This document shows positions 18,096 through 29,414 of a stretch of 64,000 nucleotides of DNA, piece by piece. Below the pieces are notes generated by a model, which saw only the letters and a list, made by a program, of their open reading frames with translations, made no database searches and had not been told where the DNA came from. Position 1 is the first letter of the stretch. The number at the start of each line of letters is the position of its first letter. A program made the translations under genes and the position numbers. This stretch comes from Schizochytrium sp. TIO01 (Eukaryota; Sar; Bigyra; Thraustochytrida; Thraustochytriidae): contig SMSO01000014.1 of assembly GCA_004764695.1 (NCBI GenBank), forward strand, positions 4,866,845-4,930,844, written 5' to 3'.

Positions 18096-21022
18096 ATGAG
18101 CGTCTCGGGCGCCGCGCAGCCCCGCGAGCCGGCAGCGGGCCCGAACCATGGGCACAGCGCGGGCTGGTCAGAGCGCGCGACACCGCACAAGCTGGCGCTG
18201 TGCGTGCTTGCAAGACTATATGTACTGCCGCCGGACCAAAAATGTGATCTTCGGTGCGAGTTAACACCTGTGCAGGTGCGACATGTGCAGATGTTTTTAG
18301 TACGAGCTGTGCAGAGGGTGGATAAGATTGTGGAGCCCGTGCTGCAGGAGACGTGCAAGGAGCTGGAAAAGAGCGTAGAAGATGGCTACGTTGTGGGAGA
18401 CTATTTGAGGCAAGTCATGGAGAAAATTGACTCACCTGATGCACTCTTTGACCTCCTAGAATCTCTTAGGGATATCCTGCTGCCGCCGCCGTCTGTGTCA
18501 ACCACATCAGATGTGAATTTGTCAGGGAGACCGTCGCACATCGAGGCTGGCGGAGTCTTTGGCATTTTCATCAGGCGTGTGTTGCTCGCGTGCAATAGGT
18601 CGTTTGAGGCGCTTTCAAGACTCTTTCATGAGATTGGGCTTTATCTGAAAGCGAGCTCGAGCGGCAAGGATATCCTAGGACTGACACCAAGGGCGAAGCC
18701 GTACAGTCTTAAGAGGAAGCAAATGTTCGATGAAGCGGAGGAAGAGATTATCGATGACCCTAACCAGGAAACAAAAAGCACTGTGAGACAATTAGGGCAA
18801 GCAGGGTCTAGCGCAGCACAACGCAAGGAGCCTTCAGTCTTCAGGAGCTTTGTGTCGCGGCGCCAGCTTCAGTACCATTTGCACATGATGGCTGAGGAAA
18901 TTGAAAGCCGGGTCGGGATTGTCCCACCGCAGCAGGTCGAGAGCGAGGTCTCGGAAATGTTGCGTGTCACTCCTGATCTCCCACGAGCCCACTTTGTGCG
19001 GTACTTAAACTGTCTCCTGCACCGAGAGTATCAGGGGGCCGTTGACAGTCTACATACTTACTTTGATTACTGTATGAGATCGGGTGGCCCAACCTCATCA
19101 GCTGCCATTGCTACTGCATCCGCAGCTGCTGTAGCTGCATCAGGGGGCCGAGGCAACCAAAGCTCGGCGGCTGTTCACGCCTCTGCCGCTCTAGGTAGAC
19201 GAAGGCCCATGATGCAATATGCTGTACTCAACTTAGCTGCGCTGCATTATCAATTTGGTCACCGCCATGAAGCCATGCTCGCAATTCAGGAAACTGTTCG
19301 AGTTGCACAACAGAATGGAGACCACGTTTGCGTCGTTTTTGCACTAACCTGGCTTTTCCGTCTTGCTTCAGGTGCAGGCGGTCAGGAAACTGCACAGCTT
19401 CTGCGGCGTTGTCTTGCCCGTGCTAGGGAGCTCGGTCTTGACCACGTCCAAGGGCTTTCTCATCTTGTCACCGCTCAATATCGCCTGCAAGCACCAACAT
19501 CTATACCTACAGCAATGCCGGCTCCTATACAAGGATTTAGTGCAATTCGCGGACTCGATCAGGTTGCTGCCCGGCCTGTATGGCACGCTCTTCAGCGTGG
19601 TGAAGACGCTTCAGCTAGCAGCATTGGAACTTACCTCGAAGCGACTACAACTGCTATGCGCGGCGGCGCTGGACCAGGTGGACCGCGCGGAATGCATATG
19701 CACATGCAAATGCAAAACTCAGCAAATAATCAAAATGGTGCCTCGGACCTTGTACCAGATCAGGCATCACGTGTTGCCATGTCCCAGGCGATTAAAGCGG
19801 TAAATGCAAGCCTTGCCACGCCTAGTGTGCACTTCTCCAATGCAATGACAATTGCAGGACGTGCGCAGCTCGTCAAGTCTGCAGCGTGGGAGTCGTATGG
19901 TCATTTCAGTCTTGCCTGGCTTGCTTCTCTCACACATCTGAACTATTATGCAGGTAGGCACGGAACAGATTCCAGCGACACTTGCCTCGCACTTTGTCGG
20001 CTTGCAATTTTGCAAGCCGAATATGGCGGCCTTGACCAGCTTTGCCCAGAACCTCCTGTTCAGATCAAGGTTGGTCCTGACGCTTATGTAAAGGCATTGC
20101 TGCATCTTATGCAAGCTCGGCAAACCTTCAAGTATGCACCCAACAACTTCATTGTCCTGACCATGATTTATTTGCTTCTCAAGCGTGCGACAGCTCGCGG
20201 CGACGCTGTGGATGCGCGAATGTATGCTGCAACTTTGTTTTCACTAACACCCTCCCGTCAATCTGTGTCTGGAATTGGTGGAAATTATTTTGGAGAGGAT
20301 ATGCCAGTCCGCGCACAAATGCTATGGATTAATACACTTCGTTCACAAGGTCGCCTTGCAGAGGCTCACCGCCTAATTCATTTGCTCGTCAGTCAAGGTT
20401 CGACCATGAGTTTGCATGCACTCCGGGAGGCCACCGATCTTGACCTCGCTCAGATCTTTCTCGATAGTGGATCATCTGCTGTCACTGCTTTACCATACAC
20501 CCTTCGTTGTCTTGCACGAACGGAGAAAAACGGACAAACCTCACTATTTCACTCTGCTGCAATTAAACTTGCTGCGACGCAGCTACGCATAGGGCATGTA
20601 AAGCGAGCTTTGCAGCTGTTGCACCGCGCACTACCTCACGTGACTGTGCATGGTAAATTTGACATGGTCGGTGAACTACATCTACTCCTAGCCAAATGTC
20701 ATCTTGCAGAGGCTCGAAGTTGCCTGCTAAGTCTAGAAAGACACCATTCTACCAAGCGTTGCGTGCTCTGCACGAAGCAACCAAAGCCCATGAGCGTGCT
20801 TGCTGCACGAGTGAGCTGCAAGAGGACTACTATCTTCTCTCCCGTGTGCATGATGCAATGGGTGCACTTTCTCCAAAGGACGCCGATAAGCATTATGCAC
20901 AACGCGATCTTATTGCTGCACGTTTTCTCGAATTGCGTCATCAGCAGCTCCAGCCACGCGTTCGAGTGGTAGGCTTTATGCAGAGCGAGAAAATTGTCCA
21001 GCAAGTCATTTGTGCCAATTAA
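18096..21022 (+). CDS. APC5: Anaphase-promoting complex subunit 5, with a frame break near the 3' end
   Basis: APC5 is a TPR-rich scaffold subunit of the APC/C ubiquitin ligase, which drives mitotic exit. Recognisable parts are the N-terminal TPHKLALCVLARLYVL and the family's best-conserved block QYAVLNLAALHYQFGH, followed by AIQETVRVAQQNGDHVCVVF. TPR-like helices continue through ALRCLART and QLLHRALPHVTVHGKFDM. The start may be ATG 18,096 (MSVSG) or 18,057. The first frame runs to 20,972, but after LLLAKCHLAEA (about 20,710) its sequence turns to nonsense. The sensible C-terminus (FYQALRALHEATKAHERAC... to QQVICAN) is in another frame ending at 21,022. One single-base indel near 20,705-20,730 explains this; assembly error is likely in an essential gene, though a very short intron is possible. 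Ala-rich and Met/His/Gln-rich inserts are present. Confidence 0.85.
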
Positions 21023-21531
21023 AGCGTTAGTTTGTGGACTTTTTAGGAAAAATATGTTGGACGCCCTTGCTTTTAAAAAGAAAGAGAAAGAGGGAGAGTG
21101 TAGAGAGCCACAATAGTTAGTTTATGTTGCCTATCTCTCGAAAATTAAGGGTTACACAACTTCAATAAGTAAAATAATTCATACTTTTTTCCTTTTCTGT
21201 TCTCCCTTCCCCCCTTTCTTTAGTCTTTGTGCTCAAGGCAGCACCAGACCATTAAGCTTCCAAGCACAGAACAATTGCTGAAATGTCAAACTTTTTTTAC
21301 ATGGTTTGATGGGGTATGCAAATTAGATCTTCAGAAACTATTAGCATTAACTTTTCTTGCAAAGAACACACAGAAAAATCTAATTTGGTGCGTGCTTTGA
21401 GACGACATCGTTAAAATGATAAAGTGCTAATTTATCGAAGCATCAAATACAAGTTCTTCTGGAGAGCTCCGACAATAGCCAAGCCTTGTTTGAATTTAAG
21501 AATTAAAAGGTTTGAATTGGCGAAAGAAAGT
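21023..21531. other. Intergenic, convergent ends
   Basis: Lies between the 3' end of APC5 and the 3' end of the minus-strand gene. AT-rich with a purine run (AAAGAAAGAGAAAGAGGGAGAG) near 21,077 and a pyrimidine run near 21,190. No gene seen. Confidence 0.4.
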
Positions 21532-22377
21532 TTAAGCACCTGTAATGAGGCCAAGACCTTGCAAATTTGCATGGCCAGACGTAGTTTCGGGGCCGCTAAG
21601 CATAGGTCCACGCTGATTCTTCGGGGACTTGGGCTCATGTCCAGAATAGTTCGGCATGTTAATGTGAGAAATCATAGATTCAACGCGTGGTTCCTTTTTT
21701 ATTGCGGCGAGCCGCTGCTTCTCTTGTCGAAGCAGGTCTCGCGGGACTAACTCGGCAAGCTCATTTGTTCGCTTAGACTGCTGATATTGAGATCCATTGC
21801 GCATCGCAATTACACTTGGGGCCTCTCTCAAGGGCCTAGTGTAGATTTGAGCAGTGTGCTCATTTGTGACGGTCATTGAGTCATTGTATGTAGTCATGGT
21901 GAGTAGTTGCTTCGGCTGCTTGCTGTTCTGCTCTGCCATACGGTCGGCCATGACACCCCACTTTGACGGGGTCTTATAGTCATGAACAGCGGTATTTGCA
22001 AAGTCGCATTTACTGACGCTTGACCATAAATTAGCTCTGCTGTTGATCCTCGCCCCCCCGCTACGATACTTATAGTTAAGTGTCTCATGCGTTTCCCCAG
22101 GTTTGCGCGTAATCGTCACGCGTTCCTCGGGTTTCTTGTACATTGTCATTTCAATCTCTGGTTGCACTTCACCCCGAGAAAACAATGCTCTGGCTTCCAC
22201 GCGCACGGAGTGTCTTCTCCACGCACCAATCTTTCTGTATTGACTCCAGTTGTTCACTGCCGCCCGTCGTAGATCGCTCAGCCTTTCTGAATGGTCTCTC
22301 TTGGCTAGCTGTACGCCAGTTCTGCGTTTTGATCGACAAGTTGAAGGTGCAGAGATTCCGCTTGATTTACCTTCCAC
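21532..22377 (-). CDS. Unknown basic protein, possibly cilium-associated
   Basis: An open frame of about 280 codons, rich in Arg, Lys, Ser, Gln and Tyr. The pattern of short Tyr/Pro motifs (KYRSGGARINSRANLW, QIYTRPLREAP, MPNYSGHEPKSPKNQRGP) recalls filamentous microtubule inner proteins of cilia, where NYSGH.P-like motifs are common; this is a weak resemblance. The frame opens at GTG 22,377 and has no good early ATG. A tiny first exon is possible: ATG-TGG-AAG just upstream (about 22,381-22,373) followed by GTAAAT as donor and an AG near 22,315 as acceptor would give MWK joined to LAKRDHSERL. Convergent with APC5 and divergent from the WDR53-like gene. Confidence 0.5.
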   Translation of the reverse strand: MEGKSSGISAPSTCRSKRRTGVQLAKRDHSERLSDLRRAAVNNWSQYRKIGAWRRHSVRVEARALFSRGEVQPEIEMTMYKKPEERVTITRKPGETHETLNYKYRSGGARINSRANLWSSVSKCDFANTAVHDYKTPSKWGVMADRMAEQNSKQPKQLLTMTTYNDSMTVTNEHTAQIYTRPLREAPSVIAMRNGSQYQQSKRTNELAELVPRDLLRQEKQRLAAIKKEPRVESMISHINMPNYSGHEPKSPKNQRGPMLSGPETTSGHANLQGLGLITGA

Positions 22378-23080
22378 ATTCCAAAATTATGATATGTTGC
22401 TAGAAAGAACATTGTGCGCCGCCGCGGACTGGGCAGGTGAACGGATCATATCCGTCGTATACTTCCAAACTACCCCCCTAGGAAAATTTTGCTAAACAAG
22501 TGTGTTCATGTTAGCAGGGGGTGGGGGTTACGAAAGCACGAAGTTAGGACGCTGCAGTGTTCGCTGTTCACGTTGGTGCACTCCTGCTGTTGTAAAGTAT
22601 GCTGCTTAGTAGATTTTCCGTATCTTCAATTGATACTTAACTACCCATATGTATGTATGGTTAAATTTTACAGATTTTAAATCTAATGAAGATATCTTTT
22701 GCTAATTCGCTAGGGTAGTTTCCCTCTATGTAAGAGGGTGAAAGGCTTCATCATTGATGATTCATTCCTTTATTGATTTATTTATAATTATAAAAACAAA
22801 ACACATTTCAGAAGAAATCCTAATTTTAAGAACTATAGCAAATGAAATAAAAACATCCTGCCACTACCTTGAGCTCAGGATTGACTTCTCTCACGACTCT
22901 TAAGTCAACACTTGGATGCGAACTCGCGTTAGTATTGTTTATCTTCTTACCGACCCTGACCATTGTTAGTAACATTATATTAAAAAAACATGACAAGGGA
23001 TGAGTGGTGCTATGGGTAGTTTGTACTGAGTTCAAGCCCTCAAATCAAAACTTTGCGTGGCTTGACTCTTGTTTCCAAAG
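22378..23080. promoter_or_regulatory. Divergent intergenic region
   Basis: No gene is convincing. It must hold the promoters of the basic protein (minus strand) and the WDR53-like gene (plus strand). No specific motif recognised. Confidence 0.35.
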
Positions 23081-24463
23081 ATGTCTGCTTTCGCACACTC
23101 AAGCGGCGTCAATACTCCATCATTGCCTACAAATAATAATTCTGGTGAGCCCATTCAACTGCTTGGCGCAAGTCGTGGCGGAGGTCATGAGGCGGAAGTG
23201 CAATGCGTGGCGCTTGGGAGCACGTCAGAGCGCCTCGTAGTTTCTGGTGGCGCTGAGGGGAGTTGTCGTGTGTGGGATCTTCGAGGTCCAGGAATTCGTG
23301 CTGTCAGAAGGCTTGGCGATTTGCGAGCGAGAGAAAAGTACGCAGCATCCGGAGCCATCGGCTATCAAGCCGTGACCTGGGATAGGCACGAGAATTTTGT
23401 ATTCGCAGCACGAGGTCCGCATGTGGAAATGTACGACCTCCGTAAATCCAATGCAATCCTTTTATCAACAGCAGATTCTATTTGCCTCGACGTTTGTCCA
23501 CAGAGACCTCGCGAGGTTGGCGAAGAAGAAGAAGAAGAAGAAGAAGAAGAAGAAGGCCCGGATGAGGTTAACAGCTTATCCGTGAATGCAATGACTGGCG
23601 ACGTCGTGGCAAGTCGTGATGATGGTCGCATTAGTGTCCTTTCATTTGACAACGCTGTCGTGGAAACATTATGGGAAAGTCCCGCATCTCAAAGTCATGA
23701 AAACATCTGTGCAGCTGCATCTTGGACAGAAAGTCAGGAAATCATTTCTGGGTAAGTTGAGGTTGAGACTGCGACTAAGTATTCTTACAGATTTGGTGTT
23801 GGGAATGTATATACTGACATATTTTCTTTTGTGCTGAAAAACATTCGGGTTGGCAAACTATTGCTTACTTTTGCGGTGTTTGTTCACTTCTATTTCCCGT
23901 GTTCTCGCACTCGCAGGGGTTTGGATTCTAACTTGAAGTGCTGGAGTTTATTTGGTGCCGAGGGTGAATCAGATGATGAGAGCGACGCAATTATCTGGGA
24001 AACAGCTGCGGAGGTTTATCAACCATCTGCGCGAGATTCTGCCTCTGATTCAGCCTGTGTAAGTGGTGCATGGGCATTCAACCCCCCCTTTGTATACACA
24101 CTTGCTGTGGCTGCTCAGCGTATGGCGGTTGGCATGGGCGATGGAACAGTTGGGTACTGGGATCTTGGTGATGATGTAGAGGACGAGGATGGCGGTGTCA
24201 CGGAGTGGTGCCGCTTTCCAGCCCACCGTGCTGGTCTTGTCAAGGTTGTTCTGTGCGATCAGGGCCACAAGTTTTTCTCCGTAGGTAACGATCGTGAAAT
24301 TTCATTATGGAGAAGCCCCGAATTTGCCGGTGAAAGGCCCGTGCGAATGGCATGGCGCCAGCATACTCATAAACCGAATGACTGCTGTGCTCCTCAAGAT
24401 GGTTCTTTCCTCATTCTTGCGACAACTCAGGGCTTTTTGACGAAGTTCAATGGTCTTATTTGA
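23081..24463 (+). CDS. WDR53: WD40-repeat protein of the WDR53 type, two exons
   Basis: Joining 23,081-23,751 to 23,917-24,463 gives 405 residues in one frame. WD-like repeats are clear: GHEAEVQCVALG...VSGGAEGSCRVWDLR, VEMYDLRKS, VNSLSVNAMTGDVVASRDDG, HENICAAASW...ISGGLDSNLKCWSL (spanning the splice), VAVGMGDGTVGYWDL-like, HRAGLVKVVL...VGNDREISLWRS, and NDCCAPQDGSFLILATTQG. The order and the NPPFVYTLAV and LATTQGFL segments parallel WDR53, a beta-propeller and likely CUL4-DDB1 substrate receptor; WDR53 is a best guess within the WD40 superfamily. A poly-Glu run from (GAA)n (about 23,522-23,554) sits in a loop. ATG 23,081 is preferred over a TTG four codons earlier. Convergent or isolated neighbours give no further hint. 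Confidence 0.75.
23752..23916 (+). other. 165-bp GT-AG intron in the WDR53-like gene
   Basis: Donor G|GTAAGTTGA at 23,752 and acceptor TCGCAG|GGG ending at 23,916, with a pyrimidine-rich stretch before the acceptor. Removing it joins ...EIISG to GLDSNLKCW in phase 2 and completes a WD repeat. Confidence 0.85.
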
Positions 24464-27400
24464 AAAGGGATGACTGCGCTCTATGATAGAAATTTTATTA
24501 CAAAGCCTCCAGTTCCTGAACTGTTTTTTTTTATTTTTTTTAATATATATATATGAATAAAACTCCGATGATGCTTATGCCCTATTTGCGAATGATCAGC
24601 CTGAATTTGGTCAGTTCGACCGCGGAGTAAACCCTTTATGAATTATTTACTAAGCTGCGTAACATTGTTAATTTTGAATCAAGAAAAATCTTACCAATTG
24701 ACGATGCATCATCATTTAATCTAGGTTGCGATAGTTCTTTAGTTACTAGTCAATTATTTCAAAGCTACTTAACTTGGCCCTTGACCATAGTTATAAAATA
24801 TAGACGGCCAGACGCGCAAGCATATATTGCTTAAAATCAATGTGCGACAAACTAGGTACACTCGAACGAGAGTCTATATTTCTAGTGTTTCTTATCTTAA
24901 AGTACTAGTCAGCGGTGGGTTTAGCTATTATCAAAGTACGTTTTTGCTTTTCATAATGGATAACAGCTTCCTCAAAGATCAATGATCGTTTGTAGTAAGC
25001 GGTTAAACAAAACTCCCGTGGAAGCCCTCGCTCGGGCAGTCTCGAGCGCATGCTCTGATTTTAGCTAGTTTTTGAACCATGTCCACACGCCCGAATTATG
25101 CAGTACTCGATGTCGCATTCTTACGCATTATCAGGGCCGTTTGGGGGAACTTCAAAACAGCTGCTTGTCGCTGACTAAATTTTCATGAATACTCACCATG
25201 GGAGTGAAATCGTTCCTGCGCTTCTCAGAATCATGAAACCTAGAGTTTATTCTTGAGGTAAGAGCTGCCTGCTCTGGATAGTGAAAGAAAGTGAGATGAG
25301 GCTTCGCTGAAGCACGCATATGATGCGCCTGAACCGCGCCAGCCATCAAATGTGTAAGTATTGTTTATTTCACAGTCCCCCTAGCAGACCAACAAAGTCA
25401 GCCAGCCATCAGTATCTAGCATAGCAGTCATCAGCTCACTAAGAACTAAGCGCCAGTCATCCCGGCATCTGTATGCAGAACCTGCTCCGCAGTTGTCTAG
25501 AAAAGCTTGCACGTTCTTCTTTCCAAGGAAATTATGAGAAGAAAAAAATGAAGGAAAAAGACTCTCATCTTCATAAAACTGCCTCAACCGTTTACTCTGA
25601 GCTTTCTCGATGCCTGTGCCTACGATTGTAGACTCTACCAAACGCTCTTCACATTACTGGTAAGCCAGTAGCTCACTTGGCCACAAGACGTTGCAGCGGT
25701 GATTGTTCTCTGTGTTGCTTTCTTTTCCCATCGTATTGCGTCCATGCACGCGAAAGCTCGCTCGCGTGCGACCAGCGGTTCCTTCGAGTTGCTCGCTGGT
25801 AGTATTTATAGCATGGCTTCGCCACGCGTCGCCACGCGCTAGGATCCTGGGCCACAACCAACCAGCTGCAGCGCCTTTTTCTCACCCAAAGGACCTACTT
25901 TAAATATTGAAACATTGAGGAAGCGAGAATTGTGCTACATCAAAATCTACGAAGCTCACATCATTATGAGCTATCGCGCTGCTTTGCGCGAGTAGCACGT
26001 TTTTTCACGTGCGATGACAAACGCAAGTTTTCATTTTCTTTTCGTTGTGGTATTTTAGAAAATAAAATGTTAAACTGAAATATTTTTTTTTTTCAGAGTA
26101 ATATTATGTCAATCTTTCTGATATTGCAATGCAACAAAGGCCACCAGCCCAGATAAGGGTTCGACCAACTCTTGGAGGTGGTTTGTTCACTATTCCCCAA
26201 TTTGGATGCGCCATCTATATGTAGTATGTCTACAGCCGCTCAAGGCCTGGAGTAAAGCAATGCTTTGCGAAGGTAACAAACATCATATGGCTCTTTGACC
26301 TTAGCCTCTCGTGGGTAGTAATACTAGTTCTCTGGTTATGAGTCCATTTTTGTTTCTCCTGGGCTTGCAAACCAGCTTTCAGTGCTAGGCCTAAAAGCTA
26401 TCAAGCGATCATATGAACCTCAAACTATGGGCAAGACATGATGTGTCATCCATAGAAACAAAATAAAACAAATGAGATGCCTGGCGTTATAAAAAATCAA
26501 AATGAATGCATGAATCAATTACTTGATCATCCAAGATGTGATTTGTTCGAAACGATAATCATCCCCCATCCATTCATGAACGTCATAAGCAATATGGGTG
26601 CTCCTTGCTAGATAGTAGTCTTCAAAAGACCATTCGCGCACGCCGCGCAGGTAAGGATTGAGACTCGCGAGCTTGGAGCGCGCGTGCCTGGCCTCGCGGC
26701 AAGCCTAATGGGGAGCGCGTGTCTCTCCCTCCGATAGTTTCTCAGAGCGTCAGTAGGAAGTTCTAACAATGGTGCTGTTTCTAAGCAGTCTTATTCTTTA
26801 GAACAGCAACTCTCATATATATTATATATAGGTACTTTAAAAAAAATATTATTTTTTTCTTCAATAATAAAAACAATAAAGAAAATAATAAAGAAACTCA
26901 AAGTAACTTGATGAACAGGTATGAGTCAGCTTGACTGTTGAAAAGTGAGAGACCCAGAAGCCAATAACTCTGACGACATTCATTACCTCCTCTCAAGCTC
27001 CGTGCAAGCCTTGCCATTAACCTATTTGAAGTTGGGCATGATTTGCCAAATGAACGAGTACTGTTCTTTGCATGTTTAGTTATTAATATTTTCATGGTGA
27101 GTATTCTTTTCTCCATTTTTTGTTTGTTTTGATTTTTGTTTTTACAAGTTTTTCAGTTATGTCTTTTGCCCAACTTGTTGTTATCTGCTGTAAGTCGTTC
27201 GTTGGTTGGTCTTCGATCTTTGGCGATTCCCGCGACAGAGGACGGCGTCAAGTTTCATGACAACTTAAAGCGAAGGTATGGACTAGTAAATACATGACTT
27301 CGTGGATAGTCAAACCAATAAACAACGGAATGGACAAATGCAAACCTTGTCAACGGAAGGACTCCGACTCCCTCCAATAAGAAATTGGGAATGAACGAAC

Positions 27401-27853
27401 AAAGCAACGATTGCAGATGGATGATTGAGAGGGATAACAAGGAAATGGAAGAAGGTTTGCAAGGAGTCAGGTAAAACACATAGGGTCTCTTAAGCCACGA
27501 TGGGCAGGAAAACAATGAAAGAACTTCGCACAGCAGCAAGAAACTTTATCACAAAAAAGAAAAGAAAAAAGTGACAATTATATAACGAAATCGATATCAA
27601 CTAGGGAAACGTATACATGGGTACTATTAATTTTATTAATTTTTATTTAAAGAAAATGAATAATAGAAGGAATGAAGTAAAATGATCGGGCTCATTGCTT
27701 TCATTCTGCAATCTCAGCATCGCTTCAATCTTGCATCATAATCTTTGACGATCGGACGAGCAAGACTTGCACGAAGCCCAAGTCCACTTATCGCCTTAAC
27801 AGTGCTGATACCCCGTGGCGATTGAGCGACAATCAGTGACAGTACGCAATACA
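24464..27853. other. 3.4 kb without a convincing gene
   Basis: Only short open frames occur (under 100 codons) with no recognisable domain. The strand carries AT-rich segments with T-runs (24,525-24,555 with a (TA)n) and one (TA)-rich spot near 26,813-26,830. The last few hundred bases hold the promoter of the bHLH gene. No tRNA or repeat family recognised. Confidence 0.4.
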
Positions 27854-29017
27854 ATGAAGCGCCAACGCTTGGAGGAAGGCCTTCAAGTGGACGTGGACGT
27901 AAACAGAACAAGGTTCAACAATACGCTTGTTTCTCCAACAAGTGCTCACGTTCTCTCGCAACTTTTGAAGCTCCAATCGGGAGGCCAAAAAGACCATCAT
28001 CAGCAGCAACTGGGAGGCACATTTCGAGATCCAGATGCCCGGGGATCTTTAGCCATCACCAACGCTTTGGCCTCTGGTACGCAGAGTTTGGGGTCTTCGC
28101 CAACAGCAGGAAGCCCAAATTTGGCTGCTCTCGTGAGTAGCTTGAGTCCGCAAAACAGCGATGGCAGAAAGGCGACAGCGCCAGACCTGACGACACTTTT
28201 GCAATCAGCAGTATTGCTTTCATCAGGGCTTGGCTCGCGACCTGCAGCAGATATGGACTTTAAAGGCCTCTTTGCTAAAAATTCTGTCGCCGATATGAAT
28301 GCAAACGACAACGTTGCCCCCAATAACTTGAGCAAACTCAGTCCTACAACAACTAACACCACGACGTCTTCTGCGGTGTTACGCGCACCTAGGAGAGGCT
28401 CTGTAACGCAAAAAGCATTAGCGGACCCTTTGAAGGCCACATCATCAACCAAATTGCCGAAGAAGTTTTCAACAGCATCCTCTACCGAATCTTCCGCCTC
28501 TTCATTGTCTTCTTCAACCGTGACACCCGGCGCAGTGGTAACAAAGCAAGCTGACGCGATGATAACCAAGCATGTGGCAGCATCTAAACGCAACGTGAAG
28601 GCTAAACCAAAGCCACCTTTGGCTCCATCCAACTCTGTGCCTGAAGATGCCCTTCTTAAGGCAGACAATATCGATTCTAATATCATTAATGCAAGCCCAA
28701 TGATTAATTCTCCTGTAATGCCAGCAAACACCACTGGTGCGAAGCGCTCTCGTAAGCCTAGTTCGGTTGAGCGCAAATCTTCAGATACAAGTGGCGAGAA
28801 CACATTAGAGAGTGAGGAGACACGTCGCAAGCGCAAGAACAATCGGGAGAAGGAACGTCGTTCAGAATTCAACTCCATGTTTGACAAACTAACCCAGCTC
28901 CTGGGTCTCCCTGATGAAGCCAAAATGAACAAGATATCTCTGCTAGCATGTGTGATCGACACTATTGGATCTTTGCAAACCGAAATTGCTCAACTCAAGG
29001 ACCAACAATGCAATTGA
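27854..29017 (+). CDS. Basic helix-loop-helix transcription factor
   Basis: A 387-residue protein from ATG 27,854 (the open frame has an earlier GTG, disregarded). Residues 1-320 are low-complexity: Ser, Thr, Asn and Ala-rich with scattered hydrophobic motifs, as in many regulatory factors. The bHLH domain occupies residues 324-380: basic region RRKRKNNREKERRSEFN with the N..E.RR pattern that contacts the E-box CANNTG, helix 1 SMFDKLTQLLGL, loop PDEAKMNK, helix 2 ISLLACVIDTIGSLQTEIAQL. The protein ends 14 residues after helix 2 begins to repeat as a short zipper. It should act as a nuclear dimer; targets unknown. A 320-codon antisense open frame is a shadow. Confidence 0.85.
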   Translation: MKRQRLEEGLQVDVDVNRTRFNNTLVSPTSAHVLSQLLKLQSGGQKDHHQQQLGGTFRDPDARGSLAITNALASGTQSLGSSPTAGSPNLAALVSSLSPQNSDGRKATAPDLTTLLQSAVLLSSGLGSRPAADMDFKGLFAKNSVADMNANDNVAPNNLSKLSPTTTNTTTSSAVLRAPRRGSVTQKALADPLKATSSTKLPKKFSTASSTESSASSLSSSTVTPGAVVTKQADAMITKHVAASKRNVKAKPKPPLAPSNSVPEDALLKADNIDSNIINASPMINSPVMPANTTGAKRSRKPSSVERKSSDTSGENTLESEETRRKRKNNREKERRSEFNSMFDKLTQLLGLPDEAKMNKISLLACVIDTIGSLQTEIAQLKDQQCN

Positions 29018-29414
29018 CAACCTCGTAATATACAACCCTGCTATAAATCATTTTAAAAAATCATCGAGTCATCTAAATTTAAGAATTGATGCTAAAAGTT
29101 ATTGTACAGAATTAGGTTGCTTGGAAATCAACTTGTTAGGTCTAACTAAACTATAAATATGTTTTTGTTAATGAAAAAGAAGAAGCTGATGTTTTCTTCA
29201 CTCCATAGCTTCAATAGCAATATCATTCATACAAATCAAAGGAACAGTTAAAAGAGTCTCATCTGGTCGATCAGATATGCCACTCATGTTAATGGAAAGA
29301 CGCCAAACCAAAAGTTATCAGAATACTTCTTACCATTCTATTCTGACTGTTCGTAATAAAGGTCTACTTGGATGTCTCTGATATCTTTAAAACCTACATC
29401 CAGGTCTACCAAGT
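29018..29414. other. Convergent intergenic region
   Basis: 397 bp between the stop of the bHLH gene and the stop of the coiled-coil gene. AT-rich; no gene or special structure seen. Confidence 0.4.

Noticed and set aside
26100-26190. tRNA-like GGTTCGA string
   Set aside because: No matching acceptor, D or anticodon arms could be paired around it.
28000-28962. 320-codon open frame antisense to the bHLH gene
   Set aside because: Lies wholly opposite a gene with a clear bHLH domain and has no recognisable features.
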